Source: Antilocapra americana | Lineage: Eukaryota; Chordata; Mammalia; Artiodactyla; Antilocapridae | Reading direction: 5' to 3' | Length of the DNA stretch: 64,000 nt | NCBI GenBank assembly: GCA_007570785.1 | Contig: ML661900.1 | Location: 8,564,039 to 8,628,038 of the forward strand | Shown here: positions 10,761 to 24,195 of the stretch, piece by piece | Layout of the letters: each line of letters begins with the position of its first letter | How positions within the stretch are numbered: position 1 is the first letter of the stretch | Translations under genes and position numbers: made by a program | Notes under the pieces: generated by a model | Seen by the model: the letters and a program-made list of their open reading frames with translations, nothing else | Database searches by the model: none | What the model was told of the DNA's origin: nothing

Positions 10761-11649
10761 TGATATTTCTTTTGATCGGCTGACAAGACTTTTTAGTTTT
10801 TGAAAGAGAAAAATATGTGACATATTTTATGAGTCCTTGCTTATATGAGCATGTCTCTAAAAGTTGTCTTAACTTACAAAAAATAATTACTTGACTGGTC
10901 ATTAAAAACATTTGGATCCATTCTTTTGCTCTCAACATTTCTTTGAGTAGTATTTTGTATATTGTCTTCTGTCAGTTTTTCAAAAAAAAGTTCTAATATT
11001 TTTCCATTTCTTAGATATATTCTCTGTATTCTTATTGTGAAATAGTCCCTTTACTTGTTTGTGTCCCTTTTTAGTAGGCAAACAATTTCAAATCTTTTAA
11101 GTAGTGCCTCCTTTTGACATAAACCATTCATATCTCTAATTTGTTAGTATTCTTGATACTTTAGGTTTTGAGATTATTTACTATGAAATATTTTGATGTA
11201 TTTATTTTTCATTCCTCATTATAAACAAAACATGTACCATTCTCATCATCTTACCTTCCCAAATTGTAATAATCTAATTCTAGTTAATTTAATATTGTTT
11301 ATTGGACTTTATTAAATTAAATAAATTGGTCTTTATAAACTTTATTTAGAACTGAGCCATATAAATTACTATAATTAATTTTCTTTCCTTGTAAGACTTT
11401 TTTTAATCTTTCTCAAGTTAAAAAAAAAATGTCTTTTTGTTTACAGATGTGTTCATTTGTTTTTTTTCCAACATACTTAACACTAATTTGTTCTTAATGT
11501 CTTCTCAAGTTGCATATATACTTGCTTAATACATTAAAAATATCAGGAATTGTCAGTTTTAACCATTTAGAACTGTTCCCGGAAACTTTTGATGTGCTCC
11601 AGTCTAGTTGATCTATGTTTAAGGTATGCAACACGGTTGTGATCCTGGA
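10761..11649. other. AT-rich stretch, possibly more old L1
   Basis: Continues the T-rich composition of the flanking old L1 sequence, but I cannot align it to a named part. No gene was seen. Confidence 0.35.
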
Positions 11650-11659
11650 GTCCTCTTTT

Positions 11660-11993
11660 TTTTTTTTCTCCTCCCTTTTATTGTTTTTGTCATACAATGC
11701 CATGATATCACCATGGGTTTACATATGCTCCCCCTCCAGAAACCCTTCCCTTCCCCCCGGGGAAATCTCGATGCACCAGCCCCGAGAATCAATCCTGGGC
11801 TGGCGATTGATTACACATATGATAATTAACATGTTTCAATGCCATTCTCCCATATCATCCCACCCTTTCCCTCCTTCACAGAGTCCACGAGTCTATTCTA
11901 TACATCTGCGTTCCTTTTGCTGTCTCGCATGTTGGGTTCTCGTTACTGTCTTTCTAAATTCCATATATATGTGTTAATATACTGTATTGCTGT
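11660..11993 (-). mobile_element. Young L1 3' UTR insertion (5'-truncated)
   Basis: Poly-T on the left is followed by the reverse complement of a ruminant L1 3' UTR (tttttgtcatacaatgccat, caccatgggtttacatatgc, ggcgattgattacacatatg, ccatatatatgtgttaatat). A 10-bp duplication, gtcctctttt, flanks it at 11650-11659 and 11994-12003. It interrupts old L1-like DNA and carries no coding sequence. Confidence 0.88.
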
Positions 11994-12003
11994 GTCCTCT
12001 TTT

Positions 12004-14190
12004 GATAAATATTTTGTTTTCTGCATTGTATATCTTTCTCTTCTCTCTCCCTCTTTTTTATTTTGGTTTATTCCTTTACTTTTGTGGAGAATATTCTCCA
12101 GTGGTTTCCTAAGTAATTGTGCATTGGAATTAGTATTTTTAAGATCATTCCTCTTAGTGTATTTAACTATTGATTGATAATTTGTTTAGGTTGAGAATTC
12201 TGGGTTGGGAATCAATTGTTCAGCTAAGCTAAAAGATAGAGTTGCTATCGACAAGCCTGAGAGAATCATTGTTTCAGTCTTCTACATGAAGCCCATTTTA
12301 ATTTTTTCTTTAAAGATTATTAGTTAGCTCTTTGCTCTTAAGTTCTAAAAAACCATGAGCATATCCTTATCATGAATTTATTTTCATCCATAGTTTTGGG
12401 CATTCATTCAGTGAATCTTTTTTGTCTGGAAACTTACGTTTTTCTATTTTGACACATTTGAAAAACTGCTCCTTTGGTGACTTCCTCTTCTGCTTTATTA
12501 TTATTCTATTATTTGGAAATTCACTGTTCTTTATCTTAGACCTCCTGAACTGATCATCTAATTGCTTTGTATTTTTCTCTTATTTTTCATCTTTGTGTCT
12601 TTCTGCTCTCTTTTTTTAAAAAATGTCTTCAACTTCATAGCATAATCTCTTTAAACTTCATTTCTGCTGTCATTCTTTCTAAATTCCAAGGTATATTTTC
12701 TGTCTTGATGGCCTTTTAAAATAGAATCCTGTTAGTAAAACAATGCAACATGTTTTCTTACCTTTCTGAAAATGTTGATAAAAATGTTTCTGATTATGGG
12801 GGTAATTTTGTTGCATAGTCTATTTTCTCTTGTGTTTTTTATTTATATGTTTCTGTGATCTCTGACTTACTACAGGACTTTTTACTAGATACCTATCTGA
12901 AATATCTGTGTACATGGACACATTTAAGTGCTTATCTTCATTGTAGGATAACTTTGTCAGGCTCATTTACTGTAAAGTCTTCACAATCATCGTTTTAATT
13001 TTTATCTCTTCTTTTGGTTATATTTCTCAGAGGACATTTTAATATCCTTCTTGGAAGGATGTAAGCCTTGTTGCCGCATTCTAGAAGCCAAAAGGAGGAC
13101 AAGTGATGAAAATATCAGAATTCTTAGTAAAGACTTTAAATTCCTTGTTTTCTGCATGATTATCTTTGCCTATAACTCTCTACTTTTCTATCTTTACAGA
13201 ATAAATCTTCCACCTTCTTCCTGATGGAAAAAGGCAGTCATAAAACTACATATATTGGTGGATCATGTATGGGAGTTCAATTTCTTTTTACACAGATTTT
13301 CACAAAAATATTGTGTTTCAGACCCACTGCCATGCCCACTTCCATAGAAACTGTTGCTCAATTCCAGAGCTTTCCCCACTGGCATGTTAAGACCAGGTCT
13401 CTCAGTTAAGTTAGTTGTCTCTTATTTGTCTATATTCTAGCTCATGAAATTTGGTTGTTCTTTACAATCTCTCTTGTTTTTGACCTTGAACACTGATTTT
13501 TTTGAAGTGTTTAACTCTCATTTTGTTGGGATTTGGAAAAATATTAAAGTAAATGAGTTCATTACTTCTCTAATGGACTTTCTCCTTCAAATTTTCTCTT
13601 GATATTAACTCTAAAAATGTTTCCAAAATATGCCTAACTTTAATTGCCAGTTGTTTTATCTGAAGTTTATAGTGAGCATTGTCTATCTTCATTTTCAGGG
13701 TATTTTTAGGTCAGGAAATTTTTTTTCTTTATCCCCCTGTATACTGTGATGCTACACGCATAATTCTTGGGCTAGCTCTGCATGTTCTGTTCCCTATTGC
13801 CTCCCTCTCTATTTTCTTCTCCTTTATGTTCATTCATACTTCCATTCCTTCTTTGGGTATCAAATAACTTTTCAAATTGTCATTGACATCTCTATCTTTC
13901 TAATGTAAGTTATGGTTTTTAATGCTTCTGTTGTAAATTCTAATTTTATTATTGAATACTAAGTTTTCATCTCAGTATGTTCACTGAAGTTCTCAGTACA
14001 TTGTGTCATCACTGCCTGTTTTCTTGTTGACTTCCTGCTCTTGTTTCTGCAATTTTGTGCTACATTCTTTTAAGAAGAGCTCAGAAAAGGACAGTCAATA
14101 TTCTGTATGCAGCATATAGATGTGGTTTGTTTTAGATATAGTTGTTTTCTTGTTGTGGAGGTCTTTCTTTTGTTTTGTGACTGGCCAGTG
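12004..14190 (-). repeat. Old L1 (L1M-type) 3' region
   Basis: A T-rich tract with recognisable blocks of an old L1 3' UTR in reverse complement, such as ttagacctcctgaactgatc followed by the 'tctttgtgtctttctgctct' block near 12535-12610, and later homologous-looking segments. The same class recurs near 62200-62880. Divergence is high, so boundaries and subfamily are uncertain. Confidence 0.5.
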
Positions 14191-14192
14191 TT

Positions 14193-14275
14193 AGAGGAAA
14201 GGAAAGAAGAATGAAAAGAAGGGATGAAGGAAGGGAGAGAGGGAGGAAAGGAGAAGGAAGAAAAGAAGAAAGGAA
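14193..14275. repeat. Purine-rich (GGAA/GAAA)n low-complexity tract
   Basis: About 83 bases that are almost all A or G on the plus strand, interrupted by only a few T. It is a degenerate tetranucleotide-type repeat. Confidence 0.93.
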
Positions 14276-15980
14276 TTCTGAAAAATCCCTAAATTTCCCA
14301 ATCTGGTCACAGTGGACTCATGCTTGGCAGCATTTAGAGGGTATGGATTAGCATCTATCTCTGAAAATAGTTGGCACTGGCCAGTTTCCCAGTCTTTACC
14401 ACCTTTTATTGCCTCTTGAAATATTGATGTAACTTGACTGGTCTCTGTAGATAGTGAGGTAGCTGGATGTGTCCATGTAAACTACTGAACTGTCATGTAC
14501 TACTACATGGATATATTTTCTTTTGGTTCCTACAGTTGAATACTGTACTACATTCTTCCTCAGACTTGTCCAGTGTTTCCTTCTTTTGTTCTTCAGTAGT
14601 TTTATACAATCCTAGTTGCTATTTCCTCTCCTTACTCATCCTTGATTGAGAGGGAAGCTTTTTAAACTCGATGTCTGTCCATAGGCAAGGTATGTGGCTC
14701 TTCAGTTGGTTCTGTTTCCTCACACTTAGAGAATGCCAAAACTCCTCTGCTTTAGAGTTGGAGAGCATAGTGGTGAATGCTGTTTCTTGACTAGTTTCTA
14801 GGACCCAGAAGGCTCTACCTGACAATTTTTCTCCTAGTCCAATATCTTTTCATAAACTGATTTGTCCTCTGATATTTTGGACTGTGTTTCATGAAAACGT
14901 ATAAGCTTCAAAATGTACTTTTAGGAATTTTCTTATTCCTCGCTTCCACCTAAAATAATTTATTTCTGTAGATAATGCATATAAGGATTACTGTTTACAT
15001 ATCCATCATACATATTTTCTTGAAGTTTTAGTTTTTAAATGCATGAAAATATATGAAGTGAATGTGAGTGAATGGTTTTCTATACAAACTAACAAGAACA
15101 AATTGAGAGAATATAAATGTACAAAATATAATAAATGCTCCTACCTTCTTTTATGTTATTGAGGTTATTTAATTTTATAAGCGTATTGAACCCTTTGCCT
15201 TTCTCAGTAAAAATCTTTAGAGGTGGTAAAACTTAAAATTTTGCAAACATTTTTTGTCATCACAGTTTTGGGTAGTGAAAGATTTTATTTACTTATTTGT
15301 TTGGTTAATTAGTTTGTTATACATGTATTGATTGCTGATACTCCATAAGTAATTTAGAATATTGACACATGTCTGAAACTAGTAGCCCTTTTTCAGAAAA
15401 AGATATTTTTATCTTCTCAGTATAGTTTCTTATTTCATCTTGAGTCATGGTATATCTGAATTATCAGTTTAGAAATGTATATAAAGAGAATATATCTATC
15501 AAAAATACAATTTTATGCCCTGTTGTAATTAATTCCTATTATCATTTTTCTATAATTATTTGAAAGCTTTAATTACATAAAGTATATAAATACATAATAT
15601 TTAGAGCATTGCTTCTTATTCACACATTTATGACTAATTTGAAAATTAAAGAAAGAGCAACAGAATATTGCATACTTAGAGTCTGAGCATGAGGAGGAAT
15701 GGAATTCACTACAAGACTAGCTTGGGAGATGGGTGAATTTTGTGTTAGTACTTCCTGCTGCTGAGTTTATGATGTAGGCAAGAAAAGCCTTGCAGAGATT
15801 AATGACGGATGATCCCTGGCAGCTATTTTGAAAAAAAAAATAAAAAAGATTTTGTTTATTTACATTCAACAAAACCAAATCAATCAGCAAACAGAAGTAG
15901 GGAGTCAGCCTTTTCCTGTTTAAATGTCTGTATTTCAGTGTCATTTGCTGAAATAACCATTCACTTGGAAATGGACAAAC
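14276..15980. other. Unassigned AT-rich stretch
   Basis: No gene, RNA or confident repeat family is recognised. The left part may still be old L1. Short frames (14619-14825, 15717-15944) have no recognisable domain. Confidence 0.45.
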
Positions 15981-16040
15981 AAAAACTGTTACAAAATCAC
16001 AGAGATAAAAACTGTTACAAAATCACAGAGATAAAAACTA
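15981..16040. repeat. 26-bp tandem duplication
   Basis: A 26-bp unit starting aaaaactgttacaaaatcac occurs perfectly twice (15981-16006 and 16007-16032), followed by the first bases of a third copy. Perfect identity points to a recent local duplication. Confidence 0.95.
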
Positions 16041-16635
16041 TATCTGGCAGATTTCTTTTGTTCTTTTAGGTGACTATGATAATGAATGCTGATTATATGT
16101 AAAGGGAAAAATAACTGTGATGAACAGTTACGAGGCAAATAGAAATTGAAGGTTTAATTTCTCTCTGGAACATTAAAGACACAAATCAATAGTGTTGATC
16201 CAATTCCTAAAAGTATTTATGAAACATATATTTATATTTACTGAGTTTATTTATGTGTTCCCACCATTAAAAATGAAAATGCCTCAACTTATCTTTAAAA
16301 TCTTGGGCAGAAAAAATCCTGTTTGGAAAGAGGGAAGAGGAACATGGCTACTCACAAGAAAGTGAGTTTTTGGTCTCATTTGCAGCTAAGTTTGGCCCTG
16401 GCACTAAATTCTGACCAGTATTTTGAAATTTCTGGAACTTTTCAGAGAAAAAAAAGCGCACCATATTCCTTCCTTGCTCCTTTTTCTTTACTGAAATGCA
16501 GAATGGTTGGAGTTCAAAGTGCCACCTGGAATAGGAGATAGAAGGCATGTGTTGGTCATGGAGCACAGAGTATGAATCACTGGTCTCGAAGGATCAGTAA
16601 TGTGTTTATTGAGAAGGCAGCAGCACAGAAAATGG
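16041..16635. other. Unassigned stretch
   Basis: Nothing recognisable. Two overlapping 72-codon frames on opposite strands (16323-16541 and 16348-16566) have no family resemblance I can name. Confidence 0.45.
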
Positions 16636-16842
16636 GGCTTCCCAGGAGACACAATGATAAAGAATCTACCTGCCAATACAGGGAACTCGGGTTCAATTCC
16701 TGGGTCAGGCCAATCCCCTGGATAGGAAATGGCAACCCACTCCAGTATTCTTGCCTGAAAAATTCCACGGCCAGAAGAAGCTGGTGGACTACTGTCATTG
16801 GTGTCTCAAAGGGTAAGACATGACTAAATACATGCATACATC
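16636..16842 (+). mobile_element. Bov-tA SINE
   Basis: Plus-strand SINE starting ggggcttcccaggagacaca, with ggcaacccactccagtattc in the core and a diverged 3' block (gtgtctcaaagggtaagaca). Confidence 0.92.
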
Positions 16843-17444
16843 AGAGGAAACTGCAAGAGAAAAGCAAACATGGAGAAATAGCCTCTACACCTTGAGAGAG
16901 CTCTTGACAGCTGGTTATCTAGCTGGAGGCAAGCATTGGCTTTGCTGTGAAGAGAGCTGAAAGAAGTGAATGTATTCTTTATTAGAAAAGGGAGCACTGA
17001 AAATGAGTGTAAGCAGGGGACAAAGGAACCAATGCTTGTCAGTGTAACATTTATATCTGATGAATAGATGAGAAATAGATTAAATGCGGAATATTTGGTG
17101 AGGTCAGACCAAAGGGCATGGAGCTTACACATTGACCAATGTGGCGACAAATAAGACAGTTGAAAATGGGTCACATTCAAAGAGATTTTGAATGAAACAT
17201 ATGGAAGAGGAAAGGTTGTTTTGACTAGCCTCTATTTTCCTAGTAAGTTGGAGATATACTAAGTTGGTAACAAAAGTTGCTATGATTGTGAACTTAGAAG
17301 TTAAAAATTTAGAACAACTGTGGAGAGGAGTGGAGGGGGCTTGTGTGAGTGTGAAGTGAAAGTGAAAGGCTAAAGTATTCATGCCTAGATTGTGAAGGAG
17401 ACCAGAGCAGACTTAATGGACTAAAGAAATAACTAGTGGTTAAT
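16843..17444. other. Unassigned stretch
   Basis: No recognised repeat or gene. The 118-codon minus-strand frame at 16824-17180 shows no domain I can name. Confidence 0.45.
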
Positions 17445-17660
17445 AACTCAGGTGGTGCTAGTGGTAAAGAATCCATCTGCCTGCCAGTGCAGGAGACTTA
17501 GGAGATGTGGGTTCAGTGCCTCGATTGGAATATCCTTTGGTGAAGAATATGGCACCCCACTCCAGTTTTCTTGTCTGAGAAATCCCATGGACAGAGGAGC
17601 CTGGAGGGCTGCAGTCCATAGGGTCACAAAGAGTCAGACACAACTGAACGTCTGAGCCTG
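17445..17660 (+). mobile_element. Bov-tA SINE
   Basis: Plus-strand SINE: taactcaggtggtgctagtg near the start, gcaccccactccagttttct in the core, ggtcacaaagagtcagacac near the end. Confidence 0.92.
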
Positions 17661-17665
17661 TCTAA

Positions 17666-19814
17666 GAAGCTAGAGATTTCCTCAGAGCAAATGTGGTGCT
17701 TGTATGATAACTTCTGCTTTCCTTCACAGTACATAGCAAAATTCCTTCTATTATGTGAGTTCTAATAAATGCTTATAACATTAATATACTGTAACTCATC
17801 CTGAATTTTCTTGTTATTCTTCTATTTTCACTTAAAGTTAGTGAGTTCTTAGGGAAGAAAACAGGAAAATAAATTCTTCTATCAGAGAGCTATGGGATAT
17901 GGTGGCACAGGGCAGATTTATCTCCATTTATGTGTGTTCAATAAGACCTCATGGGTTGAATTTACCCAAAGTAACCCCCACTGTATCTCTCTAATAGGGT
18001 TGATATAGTTGACTATATTTCTTTTTTAGCCATTTTTTTGATAAATGTGCAGAATACATATTTTTCACTTACTTTGTGAACAAAGATGAGCTATACAGAG
18101 GAAAATATAGATATGGAGAAGCATACAGTCTAAGTTCAGTTTTAGATAAATAGCCCAGAGGCTCAGAGATTTGTCACAATATCCAAGGCATCTCTGAGAT
18201 CACAGCATTTCTTCTTATTAGAAAAGATCTAGCATTTATAGAAAGTGCCATTTAAAGGACTGTGTAGCTCAGAGGGGAAAAAAAGCAATATTCCGGTAGG
18301 CCGCCTTTTGAAGCAGTAAACACCTTTTATGTCATTTAATAATAGCTTGGATAGGTTTGAAGAACTGTGTGTCAAGTATTCTGAAAACAAGGAATGTAAG
18401 TTTGGTGAACTCTTTTAGTCATTTGAATCTTAAATCAACCAGTCACAGTGTCTTAAAGCAGTTTATTTGATTCATTTAAGTTTGTGGTTGCAGTCGGAAT
18501 AAAACTCCCCGACCTATTGTTGTTTCATCTATATTTAATATGAAAGATTAATAAACACCACTGTTTTCTCCTTTCTAGGTCATGTAGCAAACCAGTGTGT
18601 GATGTTATGCCAAAACGACTTATGTTTTCCCTGTTTATAATGGGCACTATAAGCCATTTTGATTGTGACCCCAACTGAACTCAGGACCAGTGCCTGGCAA
18701 GTTTTTGTTTGGGTCACAAATGGTTGAACAGCTTTTAGTGTATGTTTGGAATTGTGATTTAACTGTTAATCTATGCAGTCTGGTCAGATAGAAATTTCTT
18801 TAAAACTTTAAGTTAAAAAATTGTTTCTCATATTTTGATTAATTAGAGAGATTACTTCTGCTAAATTGCTCCCAGAGTGAAGGTTGAAAATTTTATTCAT
18901 GTATCCTATCTTCCAGTGGTTTTAGGTTGCTGCATAATAAAGAGGCCATCATCTCCCTAACCCATCACAGCCCACCCTTCACTTTTTTCTTATTTTTATA
19001 TATTTTTGAACCAATCTTATTCATGGTAGAGATTCTTTGCCTGAAAAATTTTAAGTATATCAATCAAGCTTCATGCAATGGTAATATGATACATTAATCA
19101 TTTCATAGGCCTATATCAATGTACTTTGCATTGAAATAATCAAACTAATTTCATTTAAAAATATTCAGGTTGGCCTTTAAATTCAGGCTGGAAGTGAAAA
19201 TTTGGCTGCATGAAATTGCCATCAGATTCTCAGGTTAACTGCTGTCACCAGGAATGGTGAGATGTTATTTAGCCCATAAATTCACTGGATCAAGCTGAAC
19301 TCTAAAAACAATCTTACAGTAGAAAATAAGTAGGTGGAATTTTGCTTTACTTAAGAGGACTATAGATATATAATTCATTTGTATTTGTATGGACAAAATG
19401 CATAATATCTTATATGTTGGTCTTGAATTTGATTCTTTATTTCTTTTCTTTCTTCTATCAAACTAAGATCCATCAACTAAAATAGTTAAGATTCTTGTCC
19501 AGTTTCAATTGATTTAAGAAGGTCTGAGTTATAAAAATTAAACTTTCATATTAGTATCTCACCTAAGAAAAGACTATGTGGATCTGGTACTGTAAGATAA
19601 TAAAGACAAGGTAGAATATTTGCATATATTCATCCTTTTTTTTTTTGCAAACACAAATGATTAATAGATTTTGAGGTATATTTTTACCTCAGTATGTGTT
19701 TTCATAGCACTGAGAAAGATTTTGAAAGGATATCTGGTATATTGCTGTAGGGAACATGACCACAACTTAATTTTCATGTAGTGTCTCGGGTAAGATTCCA
19801 ATAGGCTCTGAAAA
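17666..19814. other. Unassigned stretch, no gene seen
   Basis: About 2.1 kb without a recognised element or plausible coding region. Its composition is slightly less T-rich than the L1-derived blocks. It may be unique ancestral sequence. Confidence 0.45.
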
Positions 19815-20020
19815 GAGATTTCCTGGATTTGAATCTTAATTTTGTCACTCATTACCTTTAGGTTTGAATAACCATTTAGTATTTTAGTATTTTTGGACCT
19901 TATCTCACCATCTATGAAAAGAACGTAATTCTAGGGAAGTTGTAAAGATTATGTACAATTAGCCATTTGAATTCTCTAGCCTACAAAGTACACTTAGTAA
20001 AAAATAGCTGTTAATTTCCT
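19815..20020 (+). repeat. MIR SINE relic
   Basis: gatttgaatcttaattttgt followed by cactcattacc matches the MIR core in degenerate form. It is followed by ttatctcaccatctatgaaa and tagggaagttgtaaagatta in the expected order. Confidence 0.65.
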
Positions 20021-20024
20021 TGGG

Positions 20025-20062
20025 GTTTCTATATAAAAGAAACTTTTGTTTCTATATAAAAG
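20025..20062. repeat. Short direct repeat
   Basis: gtttctatataaaag occurs at 20025-20039 and again at 20048-20062, a 23-bp-period duplication just after the MIR relic. Confidence 0.9.
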
Positions 20063-20599
20063 TTATTGCTACTCTTTAAATGGTAGTTTTTATTATTCTT
20101 TTTCTGTATGCCTCTCAAAACCTGATTTGTTGCAGTTTTAATTTTTGTGCAAAGGGAACTCAGTTAATTAAAATGTTTTGACCCTAAACAGTAGTGAAAC
20201 AGAAAGAAGTGCTCCGTGCCCAGCAGACCAGGTGATTTGGACCAAATTTTTTATGAAAAAAAGAAAAATGTTGAGTAAAATATTTTAAATATTTTTTGAA
20301 AACACCAAGGTGCTGAGAGAATGCCATAAGTAACCAGGCAATAATCTAAAAAGAAATCAGGAGCTAAGATAGGTAATTGAATCACTGGAGATTTGCTAAA
20401 TCCAATGAAATTGATATTAGCATTTGATTGCCTTTCAGGACAAAAATGAAAGGAATCAAACTTTAGGGCCAAGAAAAGTTTATAAGACAACATTTTATAC
20501 ATGAAACTAGAGGTCTAAAGGACTGTACTATCCAGGAAAAGGATGAAACAAGATAAGCAGGTTTCCTCATCACAGAGAAATAGAAAAGTTATAGAAATT

Positions 20600-21590
20600 A
20601 TAACCAGAAGCTTATTAATTTACAAATATGCAGTCAGAATTAGTGTTACTTGAATGTGCTCAAAGTTTTTGAACCTTAAATTCAGTTTAAAATCAACCCA
20701 GACTAATAGTACTCTCATGTCTTCAGAAGCAACATGAAACATCTCTAGAAGACTGCAGTTCATCCTTGGCCTTAAGTAATTTCCATGATAAAATTTCTGG
20801 GGAAATTAGAAAATTATGGAAATGAAATACACATGTCAACAAGGCACAGTGAATTAAAATTCACCAAAAACAACAGATAGCAGAATCAGACACATAAATC
20901 TTCAAGTTCTGAAATAATCAATGTAGATTATAAATCAACAATAGTTACTATATTTAAAGAGACAATAGGTCATTTGAAAATATTTATAGAAAAAGTAAAT
21001 TTACAGTGTGACCTGAAAATACAGTAAACGAAGTAAACCCAGTGTACACCTTTAAGGGCATTTTGGACACAAACAAAGATAGGATTAATTAATTGGAAGA
21101 CAGATTAGGAGAAATTATTTCAAAAGATGGATAGTTAAGTAAAGGTCAGAAAGAAATAGAAAGGATAAGAAACATGGTAGAGTGAAAAGTTTAATCAATT
21201 ATGCAGAATGAGAGGGCAGTAAAAAATGTGGCAATGAGCAATATTTAATCACATAACGCCTGAAAATATCCCAGAATTGATAGATACAACTAATGAACAG
21301 ATATAAAAGTCCAGAGGATCTCACTCTGAAGAAATATAAAGAAATTCATGCCTAGACATAATGTTGTGAAAATACAGGTATAAAACTTCCAGATGGGAAA
21401 AAATTACATTTGAACTTTAAAGAAGCAGCAGCTGATTTTTCTTCAATAATGCAGGCTAAGGAGACAGTGAAATGATTTCTAAAATGTTTTGATAGAAGAT
21501 ACTTATCAGTGTAGTTCTCTGTACCCAGCAAAAGTATCTTAAAAGGATGAAAGTAAAATAAACAATTAACCCCCACCCCAAAATAACCCA
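20600..21590 (+). repeat. Old L1/HAL1-type ORF1 relic
   Basis: A-rich sequence whose blocks follow the ORF1 region of old mammalian L1 or HAL1: aatatcccagaattgataga, tcatgcctagacataatgtt, ataatgcaggctaaggagac, ctctgtacccagcaaaagta. This order corresponds to the C-terminal half of ORF1p. There are many stops and no open frame, so it is a fossil. The start near 20600 is approximate. Confidence 0.7.
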
Positions 21591-23403
21591 ACTGTTTTCT
21601 TGTTGTGTTAATGTTTACCTACACTTTTGACAAGTACATATTGTTACTATAAAAATATTTAAAATCTGCCTGATTTAAATTCTTCTATCACTTAAGGATA
21701 AGGAAGTCTCTCTTTCATCATTGAAATTACTGGGATACAATCACAGTCACTGTAAGTTAAACTGGTTACTGTTCTTAAAGAGAAATAAGATTCTAAACCA
21801 GAAAATATTTGTTACTTGTTCTGACACCTACGTATCCCCATGGAATGTATCTCTGGTTCTTTTGGTTGGGTTGATAAGCTATTTTAGGAATGATAAGAAT
21901 GAAGTAAAGATCATATAATCATCTCCAGTACAGACCAGTAAGTTTAGTGTTCTTTAGGGTGATGGACCATCGCTCAGCAACACCCAGGGCATATTATCAA
22001 ACAGAGAGCAAGATGTGAAAGCATAAATGAGTCAGAATGAACTTGTAAACACCACAGAAAAATTTACTTTAAAGAAATGATTGTGCTGTCAGTAAATAAT
22101 CATTTATAGTTCATTAGATCAAGAAACTAAGTGGAAAAAACCAGCACCAGAGTAAACCTTAGAAGACCAAACTCTTTCTGATATTAAATCCATATGACTT
22201 TGGACACGTCTGTCCTCAGTTATCACATTTAGTGATCCAAAATGAAATATTGTAAATAGAAAATGTACTATGGCACCTTCAGATTCACTCAGATAGGTAC
22301 TTTCATTGCTACACAAAATATTAAATTAATCTTACAGAGTTTGAAAGTGCATCAAAGACTGTAATGAGGAAAGGGGGAAAACCTATGAGTTTCAGAGGTT
22401 TCCTCTGAGACTTGTAAAATATGCATTAGCAGTGAGCAATTCAAACACTATGAATTTTACTACCAACCCAAAAGTTATCCAGAGCCTTATATTTTAGCTG
22501 ATTTACCTTCATAATTTCTTCAGGGGACAATAATGAATTCAATCTTGCTTATATCTTGGTCTGGGTTGGATGGTGCATGCAGAAAAAGTTGCTTAAAGTA
22601 ATATAAGCAGGACATTAACTTATTATTTTATAATTTTCTCTCTAATTCTAAAGAGAAGTAGTTGGCCAAATATAATATTTTTATAGAATTTTCCCAAGCT
22701 GATATCTTCCTGTTAAACTTTCCTTACTTCTAATTCTGGTTTGTGCATCTTCTAGATTATCTTCACAAATATCCTTTCCCTCATCTTTTACTTTCCCACA
22801 TAGTCAACACAGTACCAAATAGTCAACCTATATCAATTTCATTGTTCTATAGATATCTGTCTATCATCTGCCTACTCTAAGGTTATATCTTCATAAATAA
22901 ATAAGCATATCAAAAATACTCATTGGCACTATTTAGTGAAAAGCTCATTTTCTAAGGGGATGTATCATAGACATTTTATATATTTTTTCACTTATTTCTA
23001 GGAAGAATATCAGGCAAGACAAGAACCTCAATACTACACAAAGTAAACAGTCCCAATTTTCTCTTTATGTCCAATAGCACATATTCCAATCACATGTAAA
23101 CAAAGAAGTCTTGGAAAGTTGGCTTGTTCCCTTAAAAAAGAGTAGACAATGAATACTGTAGGAATTATAGCACCTTTAGTTTGCAATTTTTCAGCCATCA
23201 CTTTTTTTTCATTCAAGCATCTTAGAATAATAACTTAATTTTCACATCTTAGATCCAATAGCAAGTGATATTGTGATTCACACTGTGATGTATCTCCAGT
23301 CCTTTAGAATCTCAACTAAAATTGTCTTCAGTATTTTGCCTTGGACTTCCATGACTACTCATGTAATATTATTCTACGTATTGGGTGGTTGGGCCAGTAG
23401 GTC
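21591..23403. other. Unassigned AT-rich stretch
   Basis: No gene or named repeat is recognised. The open frames (21721-21918, 22119-22316) are short and featureless. Confidence 0.45.
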
Positions 23404-24000
23404 TACACTGAAGCTTTTGACTGTGTGCACCCCAACTAACTGGATAATTCTTAAAGAGATGGGAATACCTGACCACCTTACCTGTTTCCTGAGAAACCTG
23501 TGTGCAGGTAAAGAAGCAACAGTTAGAACTAGATATGGGACAACAGACTGGTTCAAAACTGGGAAAGGAGTACATCAAAGCTGTATATTGTCACCCTGCT
23601 GTGTGCTAAGTTACTTCAGTCCTGTCTGATTTTTTGCATTCCTATGGACCTTAGTCCACCAGGCACCTCTGTTCATGGGATTTTCCAGGAAAGAATACTG
23701 GAATGGGTTGCCATGCTCCCCTCCACCAAAACCACATCTCTTATGTCTACTGCATTGGGAGGTTCTTCACCACTAGTGCCACCTGGGAAGCCCATCACCC
23801 CACTTATTTAACTTAAAAGACGAGTACATCATGTGAAATGCCATGCTGGGTGAATCAGAAGCTGGAATAAAGATTGCCAGGAGAAATGTCAACAACCTCA
23901 GATGTGCAGATGATACAACTCTAATGGCAAAAAGCAGAGAGAAACTGAAGAACCTCTTAATGAGGGTGAAATAAGAGAGTGAAAAAGCTGGCTTAAAGAA
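23404..24000 (+). mobile_element. BovB fragment split by a SINE
   Basis: Two adjoining BovB reverse-transcriptase pieces (23404-23600 and 23795-24000) on the plus strand, separated by a Bov-tA. The catalytic motif at 23903-23914 reads C-A-D-D instead of Y-A-D-D, and the frame is broken. Both ends are truncated. Confidence 0.9.
23601..23794 (-). mobile_element. Bov-tA SINE inserted in BovB
   Basis: Reverse-complement SINE flanked by a 10-bp duplication of BovB sequence (tcaccctgct at 23591-23600, tcaccccact at 23795-23804, two mismatches). It is therefore younger than the BovB. Confidence 0.92.
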
Positions 24001-24004
24001 TATT

Positions 24005-24195
24005 CCAGGCAGCATTTTATATGCAGTATCTGATTTAATATTAATAATCTCGATAGTACCATCAACACCTCTTTGTACTAGTGAGGTAAATGCTATTTAA
24101 AGTGATTAAAGAACTTACTCAAGGATAATGTATCAGCTGCTTAGTACTAGAGACTGAATTTGAAGTTGTCTGACTTCAGAGATAATGTTTTTATC
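24005..24195 (-). repeat. MIR SINE relic
   Basis: Reverse-complement MIR features: ttatatgcagtatctgattt (the 'catgcattatctcattta' block), then gtgaggtaaatgctatttaa, taaagaacttactcaaggat, and gactgaatttgaagttgtct, all in the expected order. Confidence 0.7.

Noticed and set aside
15981..16040. CRISPR-like repeat
   Set aside because: The units are adjacent without spacers, and the organism is a mammal.
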